Source of the DNA: DATFTE01 sp963840665
Lineage (GTDB): Bacteria > Acidobacteriota > Terriglobia > Terriglobales > Acidobacteriaceae
Length of the DNA: 64,000 bases
Reading direction: 5' to 3'
Assembly: GCA_963840665.1 (NCBI GenBank)
Contig: CAWIZO010000002.1
Span: 310,001 to 374,000, forward strand
Made by a program: the position numbers and the translations under genes
Shown here: in pieces, positions 49,541 through 58,470 of the stretch
Position numbering within the stretch: the stretch's first letter is position 1
Layout: the number at the start of each line of letters is the position of its first letter
Notes under the pieces: model-generated
Database searches by the model: none
What the model was told of the DNA's origin: nothing
The model's input: the letters and a program-made list of their open reading frames with translations, nothing else

Positions 49541-50788
49541 TTAAGACTGCCCCGGCTTCTTTCCCGGCAATCCCGCCGGATTCTCATGCGTCCGCTCGCG
49601 GAACGTCCCCTTCATCCCCGTCGCCAGCGATACGCTCGACTCGCCGAAGCGGTCGCGCAGCTTATCGGCCGCCGACATAGCCTTCTGCCAGCGCTCGCGG
49701 CGATCGCCGTCGAGTAAATCGCCCTGCGCACCTTCGCCTTCAAAGCCTGACGTATGCACACCCAGCAAGCGCACCTGCGCGCCTTTCTTCCAGTTCTTGC
49801 GAAACAACAAACGAATCTGTTCAAAGATTTCTCTATCGAGTTGCGTGGGATCAGCCAGCGTATGCGCCCGCGTAATGGTCGTAAAGTCTTTGTAACGAAG
49901 TTTGAGCTGGATGGTGCGGGCGTGAAAATTCGCCTCCCGCAAGCGGCGTCCGACCATCTCTGAAAGCCGCATCAACGTTGATTCCATCTGCTCGGCGTCA
50001 GCCGTGTCTTCGTTATAGGTGTGTTCGTGGCTGATGGATTTCGCGCCTACGTCTTCGCCAACTTCGGTATCGAACCACCCTCCAGCATCTTCGCCCCGCG
50101 CCTTCCCTGCCAGCGCCAGGCCCCACTTGCCGAAATGCTGTTCGAGAAAAGAATCCTCGAACTTTGCGAGATCGCCGACTTGACGAATCCCCAATTCGTG
50201 CAGATTCTTCTCCGTCACTTTGCCGACACCGGGTATGTCGCGCACATCGAGTGGCGCGAGAAACTTTGCCTCCTGTCCGGGAACCACCCACAAAACCCCG
50301 TTGGGCTTGGCTTTCGCCGACCCCACTTTCGCAATCAGTCGCGAGATGCCGATACCGATCGAACAGTTGAGCTGTGTCTCCGATTTCATCTTCTCGTGCA
50401 TTCGATGCGCCGCGCGCAGAGCGGGACCATGCAGTCGTTCCGTGCCTGTCATGTCGATATAGGCCTCGTCGATCGAAGCCATCTCCACCTGCGGAGAGAA
50501 CGAACACAGCACTTCATGCACTCTCTCGGAGCGCTCGCGATAGCGCTCGGGATGGCCATCCACAAAAATGGCGTGCGGACACATCTTCGCCGCCGTCCGC
50601 AAAGGCATAGCTGAGTGCACGCCGAACTTGCGCGCTTCATAAGAGGCAGCCGACACCACTCCCCTCTCGTCGCGCTGTCCGCCAACAACGACAGCTTTGC
50701 CTTTCAAGGAAGGATTGAAAAGCTCTTCCACCGACACGAAGAACGCGTCCATATCGACATGAAAGATAGTTCTGAGGAAGGCAGACAT
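49541..50788 (-). CDS. dinB: DNA polymerase IV
   Basis: I start at an ATG at 50788 (415 residues), because homologues begin just before the first catalytic segment IFHVDMDAFFVSVEEL; a longer frame from 50905 adds 39 unrelated residues and runs into the next gene. Catalytic acids are the Asp of HVDMDAF and the Asp-Glu pair in ASIDEAYIDMTG. A helix-hairpin-helix region (VRDIPGVGKVTEKNL) and the little-finger domain complete the Y-family layout. It copies damaged DNA with low fidelity. It is the last of three co-directional genes, 52 bases after the SagB-type gene. No LexA box was identified. Confidence 0.92.
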   Translation of the reverse strand: MSAFLRTIFHVDMDAFFVSVEELFNPSLKGKAVVVGGQRDERGVVSAASYEARKFGVHSAMPLRTAAKMCPHAIFVDGHPERYRERSERVHEVLCSFSPQVEMASIDEAYIDMTGTERLHGPALRAAHRMHEKMKSETQLNCSIGIGISRLIAKVGSAKAKPNGVLWVVPGQEAKFLAPLDVRDIPGVGKVTEKNLHELGIRQVGDLAKFEDSFLEQHFGKWGLALAGKARGEDAGGWFDTEVGEDVGAKSISHEHTYNEDTADAEQMESTLMRLSEMVGRRLREANFHARTIQLKLRYKDFTTITRAHTLADPTQLDREIFEQIRLLFRKNWKKGAQVRLLGVHTSGFEGEGAQGDLLDGDRRERWQKAMSAADKLRDRFGESSVSLATGMKGTFRERTHENPAGLPGKKPGQS

Positions 50789-50840
50789 GGCACTTTGACA
50801 GACGTCTTCCCCGAATTGTAGCAGCCAACTTCGGTGATCG

Positions 50841-52379
50841 TTACGAGCTGTGTTTGGCGCTTTTGCCAAGGGCGACAAGGAAGATTGCGCTCTTCCCTTC
50901 TGCATGTGGTGAGAAGAAGTGAGTCACGTCGTCGTCGTAGAAAGTCAGCCCGGTAGCCCCCAAGTGCAGTGCATACGCGGCCAGGTACAACTTGCCACCC
51001 AGGACGCCAGCTTCGAGTTGCACGGCACGATACCCGCGATTGCCAAAGCGCTCGAAAATAGACCGCAAATCTGCCAGGAAAAAGACGTCCACGGCGGCAT
51101 CGGCGGGCAGAGCCTGGTCAAGTCCGAGGTATCCGGCTTGCTCTCGGAAATCGCCAGGTTTCAGGAGCTCGAGAGTTCCGCGGTCGCGATGAAAGACGTA
51201 GGCGCCGGGGGCCAGACCATCGACAGCATGAACGATCAGATAGAGCTGGTTGAGCTGAGAAGTGGCCGGAGTGAGAAAATCCGCAGGTATGCCCCGAGTG
51301 GAGCGATCGAGCATAGTGGAAAGATCCGCCATCGTGATGGGCGTGCGCGCAAACTTACGGGTAGAGCCGCGCCGCAAGATGACTTGTTCAATTGGGTCGC
51401 GAGGCATCTCCGCGTCCGACAGGGGCTGAAGAGGAATCCCTGATCTGGCCGGAGCAGATAAATCGGCAGGGGACACTGCGCCGCGCCAGGCACGAACTTC
51501 CTCAGCCGATCGCAGCGAAGAGGCATCGTGCATTTCCCGCATGAGTGGATAGTCGATCTCGCTGCGAGACAGCGGGACGGTTTCGAGACCAAGACGTTCG
51601 ATACTCATAGTAGATCGCGGTGGCAGAGACGATGTGTGTCCGAGAGCAACGAGCGAGAACGCTACTTCCCGCTGAGGATCCACATCGAGCAACCGGTTCA
51701 CGTCCGCGTCGACGAAACCCTCGATCACCTTGGCAGGCAAACCTAATGCCGTCCCAACAGCGAGCAAGTTTGCGAGCAGTGTGCCATTGTCCCATCCAAA
51801 ATGGCGGTAGGTGCGGCTCTGATATTTCCAGGAATTTCGCCAGTACGTGCCGGTGCAGACGATGGTGAACGGCGCATGAGCAACTGCCGGCTCGTCGGCG
51901 GTGGCTTCGACCAGAGCGCCACGACAGTCTCCCGCGCGCAACAACCGCAAGCCAAATTCAGCCGCGGCAAAATGATAGATGCCGGCTGGAAGTCCGACGA
52001 GGTCGCCGCATACCAGGTATAACTCGATCTCGTAGAGCGCTCCGGTACAAGCGGCAGCGCGAAAGTAGATCTCACCGCCCGGATATTTCCGGTGCCGCGT
52101 GATGCCTGCTGAAAGATACAGAAGTTGAGCGAGCGCCTCCAGATTCGGCGCCGCATCAGTGTCGGGGGAAACATTCTCGGCGATCGCTGAGAGTGCAGCT
52201 ACTCCGGTCTGCCGCACTTCGGTGGGCAAGCGCAAGGGCTCGAGCGTGGCATAAACTTTGAAAGGCAATGGCTGATTGGAGAAGTCGAGGGTATGCGAGT
52301 TGCCGCGGACGCTCGCGTAAGAGTGTTTCGTAGCGTTGTGATAGTTCCACGCAGCTCCCAGATTGCGGTTTTCGGACAT
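50841..52379 (-). CDS. SagB/ThcOx-type dehydrogenase (two nitroreductase-like domains)
   Basis: The 512-residue protein has a double nitroreductase-like layout: an N-terminal copy (about 1-265, with SYASVRGNSHTLDFSN) and a C-terminal copy (about 320-505) that starts with the FMN-binding-type segment LRRGSTRKFARTPITM. SagB-type proteins oxidise azolines in peptide natural products, but many stand alone with unknown substrates. No YcaO, precursor peptide or protease gene is next to it. It lies 40 bases after a B12-binding radical SAM gene, which may indicate a joint pathway. Function beyond flavin-dependent oxidation is not known. Confidence 0.83.
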   Translation of the reverse strand: MSENRNLGAAWNYHNATKHSYASVRGNSHTLDFSNQPLPFKVYATLEPLRLPTEVRQTGVAALSAIAENVSPDTDAAPNLEALAQLLYLSAGITRHRKYPGGEIYFRAAACTGALYEIELYLVCGDLVGLPAGIYHFAAAEFGLRLLRAGDCRGALVEATADEPAVAHAPFTIVCTGTYWRNSWKYQSRTYRHFGWDNGTLLANLLAVGTALGLPAKVIEGFVDADVNRLLDVDPQREVAFSLVALGHTSSLPPRSTMSIERLGLETVPLSRSEIDYPLMREMHDASSLRSAEEVRAWRGAVSPADLSAPARSGIPLQPLSDAEMPRDPIEQVILRRGSTRKFARTPITMADLSTMLDRSTRGIPADFLTPATSQLNQLYLIVHAVDGLAPGAYVFHRDRGTLELLKPGDFREQAGYLGLDQALPADAAVDVFFLADLRSIFERFGNRGYRAVQLEAGVLGGKLYLAAYALHLGATGLTFYDDDVTHFFSPHAEGKSAIFLVALGKSAKHSS

Positions 52380-52419
52380 AGGGCAGTATCGATCACCAGC
52401 ATACCAACAATGCCCTGCT

Positions 52420-53964
52420 CTACGAAGGATCGAGAACCGCGTCGGGTGCCCATGCTCGCCCCTGCGGGATTTTCAGGTCAGGCATCGGCCTTCCCGCAAA
52501 TAGGCGGCGGCAAGGTTTGGCCATCCAGCGTGTCCAACGCCCCGACCACGTGACGCGTGCGCTGTCAGTGGCGATGCCGGTATCGGCGTACATGTGGCGA
52601 TAGATTCGGGAGATCAGGACAAATGCCAGGCGTCCGCGGCTGGATTTAATAAAGCTGGAGCGTTTCCACACCGATCCCCAACTGTAAAAGTTGTCCCACA
52701 CGCTCTGGGTGCGCGAGCGAATTTCCTCCGCCGACATCACCGGATGGTCCCAATACAGCTTCGGGCGCAACGCCTGCGGAATCAGCCAGCGCCGCGTCAG
52801 CGGTACCCCTGCGATCATGGGCGGATTCGGCCCCAGCGACTTCTCCCATTTGATGAAGTCGACCGTTCCAGGATAGGGACTGAGCATCACGAACTGCGCG
52901 AAAGTCAGATCGGCGATCTTGGCCAGTGCAGCGGTCGTCTCAAAGGTCTCCGGACGATCGCTCGGTAAACCGAAAATAAAAGATCCGAGCACGTGTACTC
53001 CCCGGCTGCGGAAAATCTTCAGACGCTCAGCCAGTTGATCTCCGGCGAGATTGAAATCTTTGTAGACGTCTTTGAGTCCTTCAGGAGTGACCGACTCGAC
53101 CCCGACCAGCGCGCCCTTGATGCGTGCGGCTTTCATGGCATCGAGAAATTCCAGGTCTTCGGCAGCTTCCATGGTGATCTGGGTGAAGAAAACCATGTCG
53201 TCTGGAAGTTGCGCCAGGCGCGACATCAGCTCGAAGCGCTCCGCACGCAGCGTTTTCAATTCGCTGACGCGCTGCGCATTTTTTTGCCGCTCCGCCAGTT
53301 CTATGTCGGTGAGAGTTACTGGATAGAAATTATCGTCGGCGAGTGCGATAAACCGGAATCCCAGGCGGCGAAGCTGCACGATTTCCTCGATCACCACGTC
53401 GGAAGCGCGCTGGCGGGGGCGCTGTCCATCCGTGCGCCAGACTGAACAGAACGAGCAATGCTTGGGGCATCCGCGAACTGTTTGCACTGAGGCCCACATG
53501 TAGCGGTTGCGCGGCACCAGATCCCAGCGGGCGGGAACGAAATCGCTGGCTTCGATCTGACCGCCCACATAGAGCAGGTCTGGCGTGCCGCGGCGGCAAT
53601 CCGCCAAAACCGATTGCCAGACCAGGTCCCCGTCGCCTTTGACGACAGCATGCGCACCGCCCAATTCCATGGCTTCTTTGGGAAACAACGTAGCGTGAAT
53701 CCCACCAAAGACGACGAAGGCTCCGCGTCCGCGAGCCATGTTCCCAACTTCGTATCCTCGTAGCGCGTTCGCGGTATGAATGCCGATGCCGACAACATCG
53801 CCTTTATGAATACTCTCAGGATCGACCTGCGCCAGGGTTTCGTCCACGAGGATGGGATCGCCGTACGAGCGGGGCGTCGCGGCAGCCAGCACATATTGCC
53901 AGCGCGGGGTAATCACTGCGGTTCCAAACGACACACTACTCGGGTTGATCAGATGAACGATCAC
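52420..53964 (-). CDS. B12-binding radical SAM protein
   Basis: I choose the GTG at 53964 (514 residues): AAAGGAG lies 8 bases upstream and the product then starts at MIVHLINPSS, the first strand of the cobalamin-binding domain. The frame from 54150 would add 62 residues without family features. Residues to about 165 are the B12-binding domain (FVVFGGIHATLFP). The 4Fe-4S cluster motif C-x3-C-x2-C follows in GCPKHCSFCSVW. Substrates of this class include lipids and natural products (methyl transfer or C-C chemistry). It leads a three-gene group with the SagB-type gene and dinB. The substrate is unknown. Confidence 0.87.
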   Translation of the reverse strand: MIVHLINPSSVSFGTAVITPRWQYVLAAATPRSYGDPILVDETLAQVDPESIHKGDVVGIGIHTANALRGYEVGNMARGRGAFVVFGGIHATLFPKEAMELGGAHAVVKGDGDLVWQSVLADCRRGTPDLLYVGGQIEASDFVPARWDLVPRNRYMWASVQTVRGCPKHCSFCSVWRTDGQRPRQRASDVVIEEIVQLRRLGFRFIALADDNFYPVTLTDIELAERQKNAQRVSELKTLRAERFELMSRLAQLPDDMVFFTQITMEAAEDLEFLDAMKAARIKGALVGVESVTPEGLKDVYKDFNLAGDQLAERLKIFRSRGVHVLGSFIFGLPSDRPETFETTAALAKIADLTFAQFVMLSPYPGTVDFIKWEKSLGPNPPMIAGVPLTRRWLIPQALRPKLYWDHPVMSAEEIRSRTQSVWDNFYSWGSVWKRSSFIKSSRGRLAFVLISRIYRHMYADTGIATDSARVTWSGRWTRWMAKPCRRLFAGRPMPDLKIPQGRAWAPDAVLDPS

Positions 53965-53972
53965 GCAAGGAG

Positions 53973-53976
53973 CTCC
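53973..53976 (-). promoter_or_regulatory. Ribosome binding site of the radical SAM gene
   Basis: GGAG on the minus strand, 8 bases before the GTG at 53964. It decides that start against longer in-frame alternatives at 54012 and 54150. Confidence 0.6.
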
Positions 53977-54085
53977 TTTGACGCTGATGGCTCCGGTGCG
54001 AGATGAGGTCATCCCGGCACGACGAGCCCGCAAGCTCCGCGTCGTTTCGCTCTTCTGAGCGGCGCGAATTCTGCCGTTGCAAGAA

Positions 54086-54109
54086 GCGGAGCCACCCAAC
54101 TGGCTCCGC
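54086..54109 (-). other. Leader hairpin upstream of the radical SAM gene
   Basis: GCGGAGCCA and TGGCTCCGC form a perfect 9-base stem with a 6-base loop. On the minus strand it lies about 122 bases before the gene start and is followed by TTCTT, so it could be an attenuator or an mRNA-stabilising leader structure. Confidence 0.4.
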
Positions 54110-54503
54110 GGAGAGAGGTTGACCGCCGCTCCCAGAATCCGTGAAGGCAAGAAAAGTACTGGAGAAACGTCAATTACAGCCTACGGTGAAAAAGGTTATG
54201 TGTCAAATACCGTACATATGTAGGAACTGTTCAGGAATTTGAACGGGCTGAACCTATTTTCCCGGAACGGCCTCACGCCGAAACGGGAACGGCATCCTGT
54301 GGATTTGGTCACCTGAACTTGCGAAATCCGTCGCCTTCCGCGTCGTTGAGGTGTATTCGAGGAGCGTGTAGGTGGAGGTGATTGTCTGCGGACGCGCGGA
54401 ACTTGCCTGCACGAAGAACTCGCGCCGTGCTCCTGAGCTGGCGCCTACAGTTTCCCCCTCTTCGCCTGCGAGCTTGGGCTCGTCATCTCCCAGGAGATCT
54501 TTC

Positions 54504-55481
54504 ATGCGTAAAGCTCTATTTGTTACCCTGCTGCTTCTTCTTGGCGCCGCCTGGGTTGGCTGCGGCGATTCCACACACTCGCTGGTTCCAACTTCCCAAC
54601 TGCTTTTCGTACGCAGTAACGGGTCGGGGGCTGCTGTCGCCCACCATTCTGGAACCACTAGAGTTCACGACTTTGGCACTCAGCCTCGGCCCAGCAGCGT
54701 TGCGGGCGGCAGTGAAAACATCATGATGATGAAGAATGATGGCACCAGCGAGACTATGCTCAGTTTCAAGGGACAGACCAGTGGCACCTTCGGCGCTGTG
54801 CAACTCTCCATGGATGGGAAATTGGGTGTTGGCACCGCGCTCGACAACAACGGCTATCTACAAGTTTTTGTGGCCAGTATGGCCGACCTGACAAACATCC
54901 AGATTGTCCAGCTCACCTCGGACTTGCAAGATCACCATGTTCCTCAGCTTTCGCCAGACAATAAGACCGTCGTTTTTGTGAAGTACAACTCCACAGCGGG
55001 AAATTACCAGGCGTACACCATCAAGGTTTCGGGCGGAACGCAAACCTTGATTTCGACCCCCAGTGTCGACGTCATCTTCCCGACTTACACGCCTGATGGG
55101 AAGAAGATCGTCTTCGACGACGACAACAACGAGACTATCGATATCATGAACGCCGACGGCACCAACCTCAAAGTCCTGACCAACGGCCAGGGACTCTATT
55201 ACGACGAGTTGCCATCAGTTTCGATGGATGGCAAGACGATCGCCTTCAGCCGTTGGGCCGCCTCGGAAACTGGTGGCGAGAATATTTACACCGTCAACAT
55301 CGATGGCACCAACCTGAAACAGTTAACCACCACGGGGAACGCGTGGGATCCGCTATTCGTGAACAACAAGATCGCTTACGTCTCCAGCGGCGATATTTAC
55401 AGCATGAACCTCGATGGCAGCAGCCAGAAAAACCTCACCAACGACACTTCCTACGAGGACTTCATGGGCTGGGAGGACTAG
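54504..55481 (+). CDS. Beta-propeller lipoprotein (TolB/WD40-like PD40 repeats)
   Basis: The ATG at 54504 has AGGAG 7 bases upstream and opens a signal peptide (MRKALFVTLLLLLGAAWVGC); Cys20 is a plausible lipidation site, although the -3 residue is Trp rather than Leu. The rest of the 325 residues is made of repeats of the type PDNKTVVFVKY, PDGKKIVFDDD, MDGKTIAFSRW and INMNLDGSS-like turns, as in TolB/PD40 beta-propellers. Such proteins act in the periplasm as binding scaffolds. An extended frame from 54372 lacks a signal and is rejected. Its ligand is unknown. Confidence 0.82.
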   Translation: MRKALFVTLLLLLGAAWVGCGDSTHSLVPTSQLLFVRSNGSGAAVAHHSGTTRVHDFGTQPRPSSVAGGSENIMMMKNDGTSETMLSFKGQTSGTFGAVQLSMDGKLGVGTALDNNGYLQVFVASMADLTNIQIVQLTSDLQDHHVPQLSPDNKTVVFVKYNSTAGNYQAYTIKVSGGTQTLISTPSVDVIFPTYTPDGKKIVFDDDNNETIDIMNADGTNLKVLTNGQGLYYDELPSVSMDGKTIAFSRWAASETGGENIYTVNIDGTNLKQLTTTGNAWDPLFVNNKIAYVSSGDIYSMNLDGSSQKNLTNDTSYEDFMGWED

Positions 55482-55552
55482 TCCGTTTCGCGTGCAGGCT
55501 TCGATGCCGATTAATGACTCACTCTGGACTAGAAAGGAGGACTCAAACGAGT

Positions 55553-55572
55553 TTCCGGGTGCGTTCCCGGAA
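55553..55572. terminator. Hairpin between convergent genes, possible terminator
   Basis: TTCCGGG (55553-55559) and CCCGGAA (55566-55572) form a 7-base stem with a 6-base loop in the 202-base gap between the convergent lipoprotein and glgA genes. No T tract follows, so its role as a terminator is uncertain. Confidence 0.35.
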
Positions 55573-55683
55573 CTAAACCGCAGAGTTCGCCGACTTGCGA
55601 GGAAGCTCCTGAGCACCGAATGCTTTCTCCCTTCCTCAAAAGCAACCGGCGGCTCTGCGGTTCGAATTCCATTCTTCGTCTTA

Positions 55684-57141
55684 CTAAGCTCCGACCGCTC
55701 TCCCCTGCCGCACCCGCTCGTACACCCGCACGTATTCCTTCGCCGACGCATTCCAGGAAAAGTCTTTGTTCATGCCGTTCCGCATCAGAATCTGCCATGA
55801 CGTCTGGTCGCGAAAGGCCTGCAGTGCGTGCTTGATCGTCAGCAGCAGCGACTCGCCGTTGTACTCGCTGAACTTGAAGCCCGTCCCCTTGCCGCTGCGC
55901 GGATCCCACGACTCGATCGTGTCATCGAGTCCGCCGGTCGCGCGAACGATGGGCACCGTGCCGTACTTCAAGCTGTAAATCTGATTCAGTCCGCAAGGCT
56001 CATACTTCGATGGCATCAGGAACATGTCGCTGCCCGCCTCGATCTTGTGGGCCAGCGCGTTGTCGTACGCGACTTTAACCGCAATCTTCTGCGGAAACTG
56101 CTTCTGCAACCGCAGAAACATCTCTTCGTACTGCTTATCGCCGTTGCCTAGCGCAACCACAATCATCTCTTCGCGGGCTAGCCGGTCCATGATCTGCGCG
56201 ATCAGGTCAAAGCCTTTTTGTGCGGCAAAGCGCGAGACGATCCCAATCACCGGCAACTTCAAGTCAGGATTCGTGACTCCGAAAGCCGTCAGTAAATCCT
56301 GCTTGCACTTCGCCTTTCCGCTCAAATCCTCTGGCGAATAGTGGGCCGCAATGAACTTATCGGTCTGCGGACTCCACTCGTCATAGTCCACACCATTAAG
56401 GATGCCGGTCACCGTCGCCGCACGATCGTGCAGCACGCCTTCCAGGCCAAAACCGAATTCCGTGGTCTGAATCTCCTGGCTGTACTTGCGGCTCACGGTG
56501 GTGATGAAATCCGAATACACCAGCGCCCCCTTCAGGAAGTTCACGTTGCCGAAGAACTCCATCTTGGTGATCGCGAACAGGTCCCACGGTAAGGTCAGCA
56601 GAGGCAAAGTGTCAGGCGGGAACAGGCCCTGATATCCCATGTTGTGGATCGTGAACACCGTGCCCACATCGCGAAACGCCGGATCGTCCGCATACTGCGT
56701 GCGCAACAGTACCGGGATCAACGCCGACTGCCAGTCGTGGCAATGAAATACCTGCGGCACGCCCAGAATCTTCGAGGCTTCGAGCACCGCGCGCGAAAAC
56801 ATCGCAAACCGTTCAGCATTGTCGGGATAATCGCCCGCCGAGGTTCCATAGAGCGCATCGCGATCAAAAAACGGAGGATAGTCGACAAAGTAAAACTCCA
56901 CCCCGCCCTGCTTGCCCGCCGTCACCACCGAACAGAAACGGTAGTGATCGTCGAAGGGCACGGTGATGCTGCGCACCACCGTCTCCGGATTCGCGAGCTT
57001 GGTCTGCCGGTACCGCGGAACATAGACGCTCACCCGGTGGCCCAGCGCCACCAGCGCCCGCGGCAAAGCCCCGACTACATCGGCCAGGCCGCCAGTTTTT
57101 GAGAATGGAACACACTCGGATGCAGCGAAGACGATATGCAT
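55684..57141 (-). CDS. glgA: Glycogen synthase (ADP-glucose type)
   Basis: The 485-residue GT5 enzyme has the N-terminal ADP-glucose motif KTGGLADVVGALPRAL (residues 16-31), the synthase strand FTIHNMGYQGLFPPD, the donor-domain GIVSRFAAQKGFDLI and the C-terminal PSKYEPCGLNQIYSLKYGT with its catalytic Glu. It extends alpha-1,4-glucan from ADP-glucose in the cytoplasm. The length is normal and the start is clear. No other glycogen gene is adjacent; it is divergent from rsmA. Confidence 0.95.
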   Translation of the reverse strand: MHIVFAASECVPFSKTGGLADVVGALPRALVALGHRVSVYVPRYRQTKLANPETVVRSITVPFDDHYRFCSVVTAGKQGGVEFYFVDYPPFFDRDALYGTSAGDYPDNAERFAMFSRAVLEASKILGVPQVFHCHDWQSALIPVLLRTQYADDPAFRDVGTVFTIHNMGYQGLFPPDTLPLLTLPWDLFAITKMEFFGNVNFLKGALVYSDFITTVSRKYSQEIQTTEFGFGLEGVLHDRAATVTGILNGVDYDEWSPQTDKFIAAHYSPEDLSGKAKCKQDLLTAFGVTNPDLKLPVIGIVSRFAAQKGFDLIAQIMDRLAREEMIVVALGNGDKQYEEMFLRLQKQFPQKIAVKVAYDNALAHKIEAGSDMFLMPSKYEPCGLNQIYSLKYGTVPIVRATGGLDDTIESWDPRSGKGTGFKFSEYNGESLLLTIKHALQAFRDQTSWQILMRNGMNKDFSWNASAKEYVRVYERVRQGRAVGA

Positions 57142-57279
57142 GAAGACGTCCCTCCAGAATCAACCGCTTGCAGCACGTTATGATGGTGTTTCTGCCACTT
57201 GTGGCACACTATTGCCGGGCCAACTGCCTTATGCGGAGTGTACTGGCCAGTCTAGTCTCCGGAAAGAAAGAGGGTCAAC

Positions 57280-58131
57280 GTGCCAAAGGTCTCTGCTGCG
57301 CGTCCTGAGCGCAAGCCCAAACTGGGACAGCACTTCCTGGTCAACGACTCCGCCGTGCATCGCATTGTCGACGCCGCTGGCGATCTCACGGGCGTCACCG
57401 TTCTTGAAATCGGTCCGGGACGCGGCGCCATCACTTCCCTTCTGGCCAAGCGCGCCCGCCGCCTGATCGCCATCGAGACCGACCGCGTGCTGGCCGCGCA
57501 ACTTCGCATGCACTTCGCGCTCTATCCCAACGTTGAAGTCATCGAAGGTGACATCCTCGCCATCGATTTCCACACCATCTTCGGACCCAAGCCCGGCAAC
57601 TCTCGTCCCGGCATCGAATACAAGCCCGCGCCTGCTCGGGTAGTGGGAAATCTGCCTTACTTCATCACCTCCGACATCCTGCTGCGCCTTTTCGAATATC
57701 GCCAGTATTTCGACACCCTGATCCTGATGGTGCAAAAAGAGGTCGCTGACCGCATGGCGGCCGAACCCGGAGGCAGCGACTACGGCCTGCTCTCCGCCAC
57801 CACCCAGCTTTATTCTCAGGTAGAAAAGTTGTTCACGCTTCCGCCCGGAGCGTTCTCTCCTCCGCCGAAAGTTCATTCCACGGTAGTTCGTCTGGATATC
57901 ACTTCAAGACTGGCGGAGTTACACGTACCCGAGGTGGGCTTTGTAACTTTCCTGAAGCAGTCATTCGGACAGAAGCGTAAGACGCTATGGAACAATTTGA
58001 AGTTGAGTTACGAACCAAAGATCCTGCGCAGCGCCCTGAAAGAAGCGGGAATAGAACCAACCCTGCGTGCCGAGGCCCTGTCACTCGAAGACAGCGCTGG
58101 ATTGTACCGGGCGCTGTCGAGCAGTCGCTAA
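57280..58131 (+). CDS. rsmA: 16S rRNA (adenine1518-N6/adenine1519-N6)-dimethyltransferase
   Basis: This 283-residue methyltransferase (KsgA) has the family start GQHFLVNDSAVHRIV, SAM motif LEIGPGRGAITSLL, the acidic IAIETD and the catalytic motif NLPYFIT. It dimethylates two adjacent adenines at the 3' end of 16S rRNA during 30S maturation. The start is a GTG at 57280 with a purine-rich AAAGAGGG before it. It lies back-to-back with glgA over 138 bases. The C-terminal domain is complete. Confidence 0.95.
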   Translation: MPKVSAARPERKPKLGQHFLVNDSAVHRIVDAAGDLTGVTVLEIGPGRGAITSLLAKRARRLIAIETDRVLAAQLRMHFALYPNVEVIEGDILAIDFHTIFGPKPGNSRPGIEYKPAPARVVGNLPYFITSDILLRLFEYRQYFDTLILMVQKEVADRMAAEPGGSDYGLLSATTQLYSQVEKLFTLPPGAFSPPPKVHSTVVRLDITSRLAELHVPEVGFVTFLKQSFGQKRKTLWNNLKLSYEPKILRSALKEAGIEPTLRAEALSLEDSAGLYRALSSSR

Positions 58132-58470
58132 CCCGATGAGTTACTCCGGCCTTGGTGACGGCTTTTTTGGGAAATATGGGGACAGACGGGACGTTCCCCA
58201 ATTTCCTGTCCTGTGTTGTATCTCGAGTCAGGAAAACGTACCTGCCTGTCGCCCAGTTCCCTCCAAGGAATTCTAAGTCTAGTAATCTAAATAGCGTGAT
58301 ACCACTGACTAACTTGTTGTCCGCGTACTAGACACTGCCGCGCCAACCTATCCATCTTTAACCATTGCCAGATCGAATGCCTGGGACTGCGCTGATGTCC
58401 GGTGTGCACTGAGACGCACCCGGCTCTGACCGCGCCGGACTGATAAGATGATCACGGCAGGAAGTACTCC
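58132..58470. other. Intergenic region with a REP-like element
   Basis: These 339 bases lie between two co-directional genes. A T6 run at 58162-58167 follows a weak stem after rsmA and might terminate it. A palindromic element occupies about 58178-58211. Nothing else was recognised. Confidence 0.5.
58178..58211. repeat. REP-like palindromic element
   Basis: GGACAG (58180-58185) pairs with CTGTCC (58206-58211), and inside this GGGGA (58178-58182) can alternatively pair with TCCCC (58195-58199). The sequence around GGGACAGACGGGACGTTCCC looks like the short palindromes linked with REP-associated tyrosine transposases in other bacteria; no such transposase gene is in the window. Confidence 0.45.

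Larger units (their letters stand above)
53965..54503. other. Divergent intergenic region
   Basis: These 539 bases separate the radical SAM gene (minus) from the beta-propeller lipoprotein gene (plus). Open frames extending both genes into this space lack family features and are read as untranslated. One strong hairpin lies at 54086-54109. The stretch 54170-54240 is AT-richer and is the likely place of promoters. No B12 riboswitch was recognised. Confidence 0.5.

Noticed and set aside
53965..54200. Cobalamin riboswitch in front of the B12-binding radical SAM gene
   Set aside because: I looked for the B12-box and the multi-helix layout on the minus strand and found only a single simple hairpin.
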